Origin: Arthrobacter sp. zg-Y1110
GTDB lineage: Bacteria > Actinomycetota > Actinomycetes > Actinomycetales > Micrococcaceae
Reading direction: 5' to 3'
NCBI RefSeq assembly: GCF_025244865.1
Contig: NZ_CP104272.1
Coordinates: 3,224,001 to 3,288,000 of the forward strand
DNA: 64,000 nucleotides
Positions 1 through 9,286 of this stretch are shown here, in pieces; position 1 is the first letter of the stretch; every line of letters starts with the position of its first letter. Position numbers and translations under genes: made by a program. The notes beneath the pieces were generated by a model, which was not told the DNA's origin, did no database searches, and was given only the letters and a program-made list of their open reading frames with translations.

Positions 1-17
1 GAAGTGTCGGGGAGGGG

Positions 18-1535
<1,518 letters not shown>

Positions 1536-1583
1536 GGTTTCCTCTTTCGTGTGTTTCTTTAGATCGGGAGGCTTTAGCTGTTC

Positions 1584-2291
1584 TTAGATCGGGGAAGGCG
1601 GCTGGTGGTTCTGGGCCAGGAACGCGTTGAGCGTGCTGGTGCGGTGCGCGCGGGCGGCGTGTTCGACGTCGGCCGCCGGGGCGCCGGCGTCGATCAGGTC
1701 CAGCAGCGCCTCGTGTTCCTGTACCGAGGCGTGCGCCCGGTCCGGGACGTACCGGAAGACGGAGGAGCGCATGCGGCCCAGCCGGTTCCAGCCGCGGTGG
1801 ACCAGGTCCAGGATGTGCGGATTGGGGCAGCGGGCGTAGAGCAGGGCGTGGAACTCGGTGTTCAGGGCGGTGAAGCGGACCGGGTCGAAGTTGTCGAGGA
1901 CCTCGCGCATCTGGTTGTTCAGTTCCCGGGCCTTAGCCAGTTCCTCGGCGCTGATGCTCGGGGCGGCCAGGGCGGTGGCGGCACCTTCGATAATGCTGAG
2001 GGTCTGCATGGTGTGCAGGTACAGGTCCGGATCGATGCCGGCCACGGTGGCGCCGACGTTGCGGACAAAGTGCACCAGCCCTTCGGCTTCGAGCCGGCGG
2101 ATGGCTTCGCGGACCGGGACCACGCTGAAGCCCATCTCCGTGGCGATGCTGCTGAGCACTAGGCGGTAGCCGGGGCTCATTTCGCCGCCGAGGATGCGGT
2201 CCTTCAGCTGGGTGTAGGCCTGCTCCGACTTGGAGCCGGCGGCGGGGCTGGTTTTCGTGGCTTGCCCGTTGCTGTTGGCTGCTGCGCTCAT
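1584..2291 (-). CDS. GntR-family (FadR/FCD-type) transcriptional regulator
   Basis: 235-residue regulator with an N-terminal winged helix (AYTQLKDRILGG, then VPVREAIRRLEAEGLV, the classic GntR recognition region) and a C-terminal all-helical FCD ligand domain with conserved acidic and histidine residues (TEFHALLY, EHEALLDLI, HAARAH). The start at 2291 is chosen because its ATG overlaps the TGA of the upstream fusion gene in ATGA style, which implies translational coupling; a longer reading to 2330 would overlap that gene by 43 bp. It very likely senses an aromatic-pathway intermediate and controls its own operon through the palindrome at 3768-3793. Lies between the fusion enzyme and hpaE. Confidence 0.88.
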   Translation of the reverse strand: MSAAANSNGQATKTSPAAGSKSEQAYTQLKDRILGGEMSPGYRLVLSSIATEMGFSVVPVREAIRRLEAEGLVHFVRNVGATVAGIDPDLYLHTMQTLSIIEGAATALAAPSISAEELAKARELNNQMREVLDNFDPVRFTALNTEFHALLYARCPNPHILDLVHRGWNRLGRMRSSVFRYVPDRAHASVQEHEALLDLIDAGAPAADVEHAARAHRTSTLNAFLAQNHQPPSPI

Positions 2292-3757
2292 GCCTGTTCC
2301 GCTGCCCAGGCCTCGTACTTTTCCTTCCACGCGGCGTTCATCGGGTACAGCCCGTCGACGCCGTGTCCGGCCTTCACCATTTCGGCGATGAACTCTTCCT
2401 GGTGTTCCTGCCGAATGCAGGCCTCTACCAGCTCCTCCGCGATGGCCGGCGGGATGACGAGGATGCCGTCGTCGTCGGCCACGATGATGTCGCCGGGCTG
2501 CACGGTGGCGCCGCCGCAGGCGATGGTGATGTCGGTGTCCCAGGGGACGTGCTTGCGGCCGAGGACGGCGGGGTGCGGGTTGGCGCAGTAGACGGGCAGG
2601 TCGATGCCGGCCACGGTGGAGTAGTCGCGCACGCCGCCGTCGGTGATGATGGCTGCGGCGCCGTTGTGCTTGGCGCGGAGGGCGAGGATGTCGCCCAGGG
2701 TGCCGGTGCCCTTTTCGCCGCGGGCTTCCATCACGAGGATTTCACCGTCGCCCACGGAGTCGATGGCGCGTTTCTGCGCGTTGTAGCCGCCGCCGTGGGT
2801 TTTGAAGAGGTCCTCGCGGTTGGGGACAAAGCGCAGGGTGCGGGCGGTGCCGACGACCTTGCGGCCGGGGCGGGTGCCGGTGAGGCCGTCGATGGAGACG
2901 TTGTTCAGGCCGCGGGCGCGCATCTGCGAGGACAGGGTGGCGGTGGCGACGGATTCCAGCTTCGCCTTGAGTTCCGGGGAGAGGGTTTTGGCCTGTTCCT
3001 TGGGTGCGAGGCCCGCCTTTTCCGCGGAACCCCAGGCTTCTTCGCGCTGCTTGTCGTCAATCTTGGGCTGTGCGCCGAAGGGGGCCAGCGGCGTCGTGCC
3101 GTCGGTGACGGTGGTGGCGAGGCGGCCGGTGGTTTTGTCCGTGCCAGGGACGTCGACTTCGACTTCGAGGCGGTCGCCGGGGACGGCCACGGAGGCGCCG
3201 GCGGGGGTGCCGGTGAGGATCAGGTCGCCCGGTTCCAGGGAGAGCAGCTGGGAGAGGTCGGCCACCAGCTGGGCGAAGGGGAAGAGCAGGTCTGCGGTGG
3301 TATCTTCCTGGGCGAGTTCGCCGTTGACCCAGGTACGGACGCGCAGTGCGGCGGGGTCGACGTCGGCCGCGTCGAGGATGTGCGGACCGACCGGGGTGAA
3401 ACCGTCGCCGCCCTTGGAGCGGAGGTTGGAGCCTTTGTCTGCCCAGCGCAGGTCGTAGACACCCAGGTCATTGCTGGCGGTCACTCCCCCGACGTAGCTC
3501 CACGCGTCCTCGATCGAAATGCGGCGGGCGGTCCTGCCGATGACCAGGGCGATTTCGCCTTCGAAGCCGAGCAGTTCACAGCCCGCCGGGCGCTCCACGC
3601 TGCCGCCGGTCAGGGCCAGGGAGGAGCTGGGCTTGAGGAAGTAGGAGGGCTGTTCCGGGGTGCGTCCGCGTTCTGCTGCCCGCGAGGGGTAATTGATGTG
3701 GACGGCGATGACCTTGCCGGCCTGCTTCAGCGTGTCCGTGGTGGCGTCGTTGCCCAT
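2288..3757 (-). CDS. Fusion enzyme: FAH-fold isomerase/decarboxylase (HpaG-like) plus RraA/HMG-aldolase-like domain
   Basis: 489 residues. Residues about 10-225 are a fumarylacetoacetate-hydrolase fold (GFEGEIALVIGR with the metal-binding E-x-E, ASNDLGVYDLRWADKG, GDLILTGTPAG), matching the HpaG branch that decarboxylates and isomerises 5-oxopent-3-ene-1,2,5-tricarboxylate. Residues about 265-485 are an RraA-like fold (VATATLSSQMRARG, ITDGGVRDY with the R-D pair used by HMG/CHA aldolases, PGDIIVADDDGI). RraA-fold aldolases cleave 4-hydroxy-2-oxo acids to pyruvate, so this half could replace HpaI, but that is inference. A Shine-Dalgarno AGGAGA sits just upstream of ATG 3757. First gene of the operon; 4-bp overlap with the GntR gene. 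Confidence 0.82.
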   Translation of the reverse strand: MGNDATTDTLKQAGKVIAVHINYPSRAAERGRTPEQPSYFLKPSSSLALTGGSVERPAGCELLGFEGEIALVIGRTARRISIEDAWSYVGGVTASNDLGVYDLRWADKGSNLRSKGGDGFTPVGPHILDAADVDPAALRVRTWVNGELAQEDTTADLLFPFAQLVADLSQLLSLEPGDLILTGTPAGASVAVPGDRLEVEVDVPGTDKTTGRLATTVTDGTTPLAPFGAQPKIDDKQREEAWGSAEKAGLAPKEQAKTLSPELKAKLESVATATLSSQMRARGLNNVSIDGLTGTRPGRKVVGTARTLRFVPNREDLFKTHGGGYNAQKRAIDSVGDGEILVMEARGEKGTGTLGDILALRAKHNGAAAIITDGGVRDYSTVAGIDLPVYCANPHPAVLGRKHVPWDTDITIACGGATVQPGDIIVADDDGILVIPPAIAEELVEACIRQEHQEEFIAEMVKAGHGVDGLYPMNAAWKEKYEAWAAEQA

Positions 3758-3767
3758 GTCTCTCCTG

Positions 3768-3793
3768 GATCAAGTACGAAATCGTATATGATC
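3768..3793. promoter_or_regulatory. 26-bp palindromic operator upstream of the hpa-type operon
   Basis: Nested inverted repeat centred at 3780.5: outer arms GATCA (3768-3772) and TGATC (3789-3793), inner arms TACGA (3775-3779) and TCGTA (3782-3786). Ten of 13 paired positions match. It lies immediately 5' of the Shine-Dalgarno of the fusion gene, so bound protein would block transcription. The GntR protein encoded at 1584-2291 is the obvious candidate ligand-responsive repressor; that link is inference. Confidence 0.7.
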
Positions 3794-3999
3794 AGGGTTA
3801 CATGTGGTGCGGGTCACGTCAAGGGGCTTGGAAGCAACGATTCAATGTTGAGCCCTCGTGTCGTCGGCGATAGCCTTCGGCGGCCAGACATAATGAATCA
3901 CACAGTCGCAGCTATCTGGCGTTTGCATGGAATGACTCGTAACAATGTGTCAACGAATAGCTGGTTTGATGGTCGATGGAGCATCGACTTGGGGGAAAG

Positions 4000-4689
4000 A
4001 TGAAAGACACAAGCAAGGTAGCTGTGGAGCGCTCGCCTCACACCCGGACGCAGCATGCCCTTCGGCTGCTAGTGCTTCTTGACCGCACCGGCGGGGAGGT
4101 TCTTGAGGGGGATCCAGTGGGTGCAGTCAAAGCTGTGCGTAGCGAATTGCGTCTCCAAGCAATGGACTTTTGGATGCGCAACCCTGACTACCTGGCCGAC
4201 GAACTTATTTCGCAGGTTGAAGAAGGAAGGCTCGACTCTCGCTACTTGAACGTGGCGCGTTCCCTGCTGGACGATCCTGAGCCGGATTTGCATTACTATC
4301 CGATGCCCCGGTGGTTCTATGGGGCGTATGAGGCGATCGATGATGCGATGGCTCTACTCGAAACCTACGGGCTGGCAATTTTCCGCCGGTCGGGAGAACC
4401 AGGAACGAGGAGCCTCCGAAACCAGTTGTTCATAACTGATGCGGGTTCGACCGCCGTGACAGAGATCAGTCATGACCCGGTGCTCGGCTGGTACACGCGC
4501 CAGGCAGAACTAGTGGCCGCCGCTGCCGGTGAGACGGTCGGGAGCAAGTTGAAGGAACGGCAGTACGAGCAAGCGACTTACGCCGGCACAGAGTTGGGAT
4601 TGGACATAGCACCAATCGCGGAACGAGTGCGAGAGCACCTTGAGAATGCTGTGTTTCCTGTAGCCAAAACAACCGGAGGTGGACTGTGA
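4000..4689 (+). CDS. Small winged-helix-like component of an ABC-three-component-like module (middle component)
   Basis: 229 residues from ATG 4000, which is preceded by a GGGGGA Shine-Dalgarno; an in-frame ATG at 3976 would add 8 residues with no ribosome site. No catalytic motif is visible. The pattern LVLLDRTGGEVL, LQAMDFWMRNP, AIDDAMALLETYGLA and LFITDAGS looks like two helix-rich stretches around a winged helix, the pattern I associate with the middle component of ABC-3C systems. Its stop overlaps the ATPase start by 4 bp, so the two are co-translated. Codon use is visibly less GC-biased than flanking genes, suggesting transfer. Function within the module is inferred from position, not from a recognised family hit. 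Confidence 0.6.
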   Translation: MKDTSKVAVERSPHTRTQHALRLLVLLDRTGGEVLEGDPVGAVKAVRSELRLQAMDFWMRNPDYLADELISQVEEGRLDSRYLNVARSLLDDPEPDLHYYPMPRWFYGAYEAIDDAMALLETYGLAIFRRSGEPGTRSLRNQLFITDAGSTAVTEISHDPVLGWYTRQAELVAAAAGETVGSKLKERQYEQATYAGTELGLDIAPIAERVREHLENAVFPVAKTTGGGL

Positions 4690-6866
4690 GTCTTCTTGCT
4701 GATGAGATCGTGAAGGTGCTCGGCCGCAGGAGAAAGGGTAACCGTCTTGAGATGAGTTCCGCCCGCGTCGATGAGATTCTCACGGACCTCGGCATCCCGA
4801 CTTCAGCCTCCAAGGGAGTACCGGTGCATCTCCGTGTGGCACGTGTTACTTTCAGGGGGACGAAGCGGCTGGATCCATCGCATCCCGATGCAAAGGGATG
4901 TCAGTTGGAGTCAATGGATGCTGTCAGCAGTCCGCTGCCAGATGGCACTGATCCTGCTACGAATCCGTCCGATTTGACAGTCCCTGGCATGAATTCGGAG
5001 GGCGCTACAAGCGATGGGCCTATTGTGCGCGCACTGGTCCCCTTTGACTTTGTATGGGAGCCGGTTGACGGCGTAAACGGTATTGGCTCAGAACACAACT
5101 TGCGTGGCAAATCGAGCATTATGAACCTCTTGTTATGGTCGCTTTCTGGAAGATGCTCGGAGTTTTCCATTCCAGTGAAGCGGTGGATCGAACACGTCGA
5201 GGTTGACTGGTTCGTTGGGCCCGAGAGGCTGCGAGTAGCCTTCGATGCTGACAATGGCGAAGTCAGAAATGGTACGGTCACCGTTGTCGGAAAAGACGGT
5301 GCAATGGGGACAGCTCTGGTCTCATTCGATAATGACTCCTTCGAGGACGCGATGAGTTCGGTGATGATGAATCGTCTCCGGCTAGAGCCATTCACCGTGT
5401 CGCAGTCTGGGAAATCGGTGACGCACAGATGGTCGTCTTATGTAAACGCGCTGTGGGTTCGCCCTAAGTATTTGAAATCCATCATCGGCAAAGAATCAAC
5501 TCTCAGCGTCCGGCTGATGCAGATGTTTATTGGCACTGACTGGGTGCCAGTTCTGGCAACCGCTGCAACTGTCGCAGGGACACTAGGGTCTGAGCAAAAC
5601 CTCTCGGAAGCCCGGACAAGAACTGCGACCGAAGCTGTGGAGAGCGCCAGAGCTGAGGCCCTTAGGAATGTGGGGGAGGTCAAAGCGAAAATCGGTGCGC
5701 TCCCGACTGACGTTCCCGACGCCGCGAAAACTGCCAGCGCTAACGCTGAGATCAGCGAGCTGATCCGTCAACTACATGACTTGGATACTCAGCTTCTGAA
5801 GCGCTCGATTGCTGCGGATACGGTGCGGCAACAGCTGAAGGTTGCAAAAGCGCATCAGAACACCCAGTATGAGGACGCGCTGCTGAAAAAATTCTTCCAT
5901 CAGATGGCACCAACGGTGTGCCCACGGTGTACTGCAACGGTCACAGCCGAGCGTCGTGCTGCTGAGCCGGAGGAACACAAATGCTCAGTGTGCACCAGTG
6001 ATCTCAATCTGGCGGCGCTTGAGACTGACGTTATCGTGGCCGCCTCTGCTGAGCAGAGCACCTCTAGTGTCTTGGTTGCGTCCGCGGCCTCCGCTCTTGA
6101 CGGGAGCGAAGCAGACGATGCGCCGGTCGACGAGATTGAAGCACTTGAGCGTGCGATGGCGGATATCGAGAACAACATGGATTCTCTACGTTCTCAGATC
6201 AGTGCGCTGCAGGTGCATCGCGATGAACTTGTAGAAGAGACAGAGACAGACGCTTCGCTACTCGCGGCAGCTGAAGAGCGGAGGTTATTAGAAATCGAGC
6301 TGGCTCGGGCTGAGGGAGCTGCCGCGGCTTTGGCTGATCCGGTCCGCCATACGGATGAATCTCGTGTAGACCCGATACACCTTGCTATTGCTGAAGTTGC
6401 GAAAGAGGTCCTCGCTGATTGGGTCAAGGCTCACCAGGATCCTCTGCTTGATCAGATTTCCGCAGAGATCGAGCGATTGGTGGTGAACTTCGGCGCCGAC
6501 AGTTTAAGCAACATAGCGCTCGACGGCGCTGCGAACATGAAACTGCGGCAGAACGGTGATCTGTCAATGTACAGCGCGGTGACGCCTGGCGAGCAGTTGC
6601 GGTTGAAGATCGCGACAGTTATTGCGCTAATCAAACACGGATATGCAGAAAATATTGGCCGCCATCCAGGGTTCCTACTTCTGGACTCGCCCGCGGCGGA
6701 GGAGATGCCTGACGGGGATCTGGCGACAATGGTCTCTGCGCTTCTGGAAGTTGCGGCAGAAGCGCCGATGCAGATCATCGTTGCTACTCGCAGTACCGGC
6801 CCCCTCATGCACCTTCTGCCGAGAGAGAGCCGCCTTATTGCTGACGACAACGCCTTCGTCTGGTGA
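4686..6866 (+). CDS. SMC/Rad50-like ABC ATPase with zinc ribbon (ABC-3C-like)
   Basis: 726 residues, starting at GTG 4686 behind a strong GGAGGT. The N-terminal half carries a Walker A variant with RGKSS at 140-144 inside VNGIGSEHN-LRGKSS. Coiled-coil-like segments follow (about 300-395 and 480-560), separated by a CPRC (412/415) plus CSVC (433/436) zinc ribbon, like the hook of Rad50-type proteins. The C-terminal head has an ABC signature TPGEQLRLK (G635, E636), Walker B FLLLDSP (D667) and an IIVATRS H-loop strand. The LLLDSP form lacks the usual adjacent glutamate but E672/E673 follow closely. This is a DNA-associated head-hinge-head ATPase. Overlaps the upstream gene by 4 bp; 66 bp before the nuclease gene. 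Confidence 0.8.
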   Translation: MSLLADEIVKVLGRRRKGNRLEMSSARVDEILTDLGIPTSASKGVPVHLRVARVTFRGTKRLDPSHPDAKGCQLESMDAVSSPLPDGTDPATNPSDLTVPGMNSEGATSDGPIVRALVPFDFVWEPVDGVNGIGSEHNLRGKSSIMNLLLWSLSGRCSEFSIPVKRWIEHVEVDWFVGPERLRVAFDADNGEVRNGTVTVVGKDGAMGTALVSFDNDSFEDAMSSVMMNRLRLEPFTVSQSGKSVTHRWSSYVNALWVRPKYLKSIIGKESTLSVRLMQMFIGTDWVPVLATAATVAGTLGSEQNLSEARTRTATEAVESARAEALRNVGEVKAKIGALPTDVPDAAKTASANAEISELIRQLHDLDTQLLKRSIAADTVRQQLKVAKAHQNTQYEDALLKKFFHQMAPTVCPRCTATVTAERRAAEPEEHKCSVCTSDLNLAALETDVIVAASAEQSTSSVLVASAASALDGSEADDAPVDEIEALERAMADIENNMDSLRSQISALQVHRDELVEETETDASLLAAAEERRLLEIELARAEGAAAALADPVRHTDESRVDPIHLAIAEVAKEVLADWVKAHQDPLLDQISAEIERLVVNFGADSLSNIALDGAANMKLRQNGDLSMYSAVTPGEQLRLKIATVIALIKHGYAENIGRHPGFLLLDSPAAEEMPDGDLATMVSALLEVAAEAPMQIIVATRSTGPLMHLLPRESRLIADDNAFVW

Positions 6867-6932
6867 TACCGATACGTTCGATCTGTAATCCGAAAACCAT
6901 TATGTGAATCGTCAGTTTATTGAGGAGTCTAA

Positions 6933-9020
6933 ATGAGCTGCCCCGATGCTGAAACGCTCGCTGGCGCTGTGCTGGCCGTAGCTCGGAACTCCCAAGGAAA
7001 ACCCTTTCCAAGCTCTGCGGTCCAAGACCTCGGCGGGTGGGGTCGAATCGCCTCCGGGGCCACCACTCTCATCGGCCAATCTGCACTTCCGATAGTTGCG
7101 AATCTCGTCGCCAGGGATGCGGAGGAAGGGGATGGCGACGCAGCTGCGGCGGTGGAAGCGGTCGCCGACGCAGTTATCGCTACCGAGCAGCCATCCCTAC
7201 TTCGGGACTCGCTTGAAGCGCTGCTGGCGAGCTCTGTCATCACCCAGATTGTCGGTGAAAGGCTCGTCGAGGGCCTTGAGCCGGTAGCTGCCGGATTTCT
7301 TAGACGAGAAAGATCAGAGGTCGCCGACCTGGCATCGGCGGACGCACTCGAGGTCATGACACGGCTCGTTGCGGTTGGGTACGGGTCACACTTCTCATTG
7401 CTGGCGTTGCTCCAGAAATTTGGCGCTCCAACAGTCGCTCCGATGGCGCGAGCTGTCATCCGTTCGGTGAGCATAGCCGTCGATGTCTGGCCTGAAGCTG
7501 ATCGGCTCGTCGAGGTTGTCCGCGTCATAGGTGGCGTTGACGCGGTGGTCGGCGGTGATCCGTCGCTCACCCATGCCGTGGAGTCAGATGCCGCATGGGC
7601 TCTCGCAATGGTGTCCACGGTCCGCTCGTTGAGGGCCGCATCGGTTCAGGAAATGGCCCCGCACCTCCAAGACGCTGCCAGGTTTTTTGCAGTCTCAGCG
7701 CACGCCCATAAACGACCGGATGCACACCCAATGCTCAGCGTTGTCGAAGCTCTCCGCGAACTCGTCGCCGGGATCGTGTCCAGTGACGAGATCGGAGCCA
7801 TGAGCACAGCACCGCTCTCGGGGAATTTATTGACGGTTTTGCGTGAGCAGATACGAAGATTCAGCGTCGACTCCAGCGGCTTAGACCATTGGTACGGCGA
7901 CGCCAAGCGGGTGACACTCACCGCGTGGTCGGCTTTGGCCGATGATCTCGAACGGATGGGTAAGCAACTAGGCAAGGATGGCTTTTATCAGGCTGAAGTC
8001 GTCATCCGGGATCTGCTGGCCATTTATACCAGCGCAAGAACGTTCCCTGTCGGCACCCACAGCATCGACATCTCCGGCGTTCAGGATCTGATTCAGCCGG
8101 TCATCACTAGCGGCTTCGCCAGCAAGGCTAGCCATTTGAGCAACCTTGAGGAGTACGTCGCCGACCTTGCTTCGCGCGGAGCTGGTGGACTCAACGATGA
8201 GGCGTCCGCTCAGCTCCACGCTGCCAATGGCATTATCGAGATCGCTCGGCGGGTGTCGAGGGGAGATGATGCCTCGGAAAAAGCAAGCAGCGGCGTCCTA
8301 TCCACGCCGCTGCCACCTACGCTTAGACTTCTTGTGCCTGCTGGTTCAGTTGACGAATACCAGCTGGCACAGGTCTCGCCGAAGACGCTTACCGATATAG
8401 CGCAACGGCTGGATCACGTAGCGGCCGGTCGCGCACATTTGAATCTTGTACAGCAAGAGCTCTTTGATCAGTTGCGCGAAGCGCTGTCCACCAGCCCGGA
8501 TTACAAAGGTCAAGTCGTATCAGTCGTCGACGAAGTCCTGCTGCTTATCCTCAACTTCCTCGTCAGCAGAACCGCATCCTCGGCTGGGCATTACAAATAC
8601 CTTTTCGATGCCAATGCGAAGGAGGACGCCATCCAGGAAGATCTATACAACTACCTGACAGGCAACCTCGGCGGCCGCGTCGAGTATGAGGTCTCCCATG
8701 TCGGAGGTGGGCGGGTTGACATCAGGCTGAAATTCGATGCCTGCGCGCTCCACGTAGAAATGAAGGTGGATGAAACCAGACTTCCGCTAAGCGATCGAAC
8801 GGCATATCTGAAGCAGACAGTTACATATCAGACGAATGACATTCGGATTGGTTTCTTAGTCGCGCTGCGCCATAAGGCATTCGATCCCACAGGTCCGCCG
8901 CCGCACATCAAGTCTCTAATCGGGCATACCATTTTTGGTATTGACGGCGACTCGGTGCCCCGCCACGTCATTCACGTTGCTGTGCCAGGCAGCAGGACCA
9001 ATCCATCGAGTTCCAGATAA
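6933..9020 (+). CDS. Large helical protein with C-terminal PD-(D/E)XK nuclease-like domain
   Basis: 695 residues; ATG 6933 has GAGGAG upstream. Residues 1 to about 540 are alanine- and leucine-rich helices without a recognised family, consistent with a HEAT/ARM-like scaffold. Residues about 565-670 show a PD-(D/E)XK pattern: D596 in GGRVDIRLKF, E609-x-K611 in LHVEMKVD, and a following Q628 in YLKQTVTYQ, with an upstream helix QEDLYNYL. This would be the nucleic-acid-cutting effector of the module. Known ABC-3C third components usually place the effector before a C-terminal partner-binding domain, whereas here the nuclease is last. AT-richer than the surroundings, like the two preceding genes. 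No function beyond nuclease can be assigned. Confidence 0.72.
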   Translation: MSCPDAETLAGAVLAVARNSQGKPFPSSAVQDLGGWGRIASGATTLIGQSALPIVANLVARDAEEGDGDAAAAVEAVADAVIATEQPSLLRDSLEALLASSVITQIVGERLVEGLEPVAAGFLRRERSEVADLASADALEVMTRLVAVGYGSHFSLLALLQKFGAPTVAPMARAVIRSVSIAVDVWPEADRLVEVVRVIGGVDAVVGGDPSLTHAVESDAAWALAMVSTVRSLRAASVQEMAPHLQDAARFFAVSAHAHKRPDAHPMLSVVEALRELVAGIVSSDEIGAMSTAPLSGNLLTVLREQIRRFSVDSSGLDHWYGDAKRVTLTAWSALADDLERMGKQLGKDGFYQAEVVIRDLLAIYTSARTFPVGTHSIDISGVQDLIQPVITSGFASKASHLSNLEEYVADLASRGAGGLNDEASAQLHAANGIIEIARRVSRGDDASEKASSGVLSTPLPPTLRLLVPAGSVDEYQLAQVSPKTLTDIAQRLDHVAAGRAHLNLVQQELFDQLREALSTSPDYKGQVVSVVDEVLLLILNFLVSRTASSAGHYKYLFDANAKEDAIQEDLYNYLTGNLGGRVEYEVSHVGGGRVDIRLKFDACALHVEMKVDETRLPLSDRTAYLKQTVTYQTNDIRIGFLVALRHKAFDPTGPPPHIKSLIGHTIFGIDGDSVPRHVIHVAVPGSRTNPSSSR

Positions 9021-9286
9021 GTTATGGAAACACGAATAGTGGTTATGGTTTTTGACCTAACTCAGATGCGTAAACCGATCATTAATGCCCATTCATGGCG
9101 CAAGTTGCAGCTGGAAAACAGGCTTTAGAGCTGATGCATCGGGGTGCCGGCGGCAGTGCTAGCACCCGACGCATGTGATGCGCCGCGCCCGTGGAATATC
9201 TGCAGCGGTTCGCGGCGTTGCCACGCTGTAGAACCTTCAGCCCAGGCTCCTCCTGCGCTGAAGCACGCAACAGAAGGAACCACTTA
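9021..9286. other. Intergenic junction between the ATPase/nuclease module and the OYE gene
   Basis: No gene seen. It marks the return from lower-GC module DNA to GC-rich chromosomal DNA. An imperfect hairpin has arms at 9134-9147 (ATGCATCGGGGTGC) and 9162-9174 (GCACCCGACGCAT), one mismatch and one bulge, loop of 14. It is not followed by a T-run, so it could be a module boundary, an operator for OYE, or a terminator without a T tract. Confidence 0.5.

Noticed and set aside
2363..4003. Very long plus-strand open frame opposite the fusion enzyme
   Set aside because: Glycine/valine-rich shadow of a GC-rich gene; no motifs, and the minus-strand gene has strong family signatures.
4000..9020. Wadjet, Lamassu or a standard Rad50-Mre11 pair
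   Set aside because: No toprim subunit, no LmuA/LmuB-type pairing that I could recognise and no calcineurin-like Mre11 phosphodiesterase motifs; the three-gene order fits ABC-3C better.
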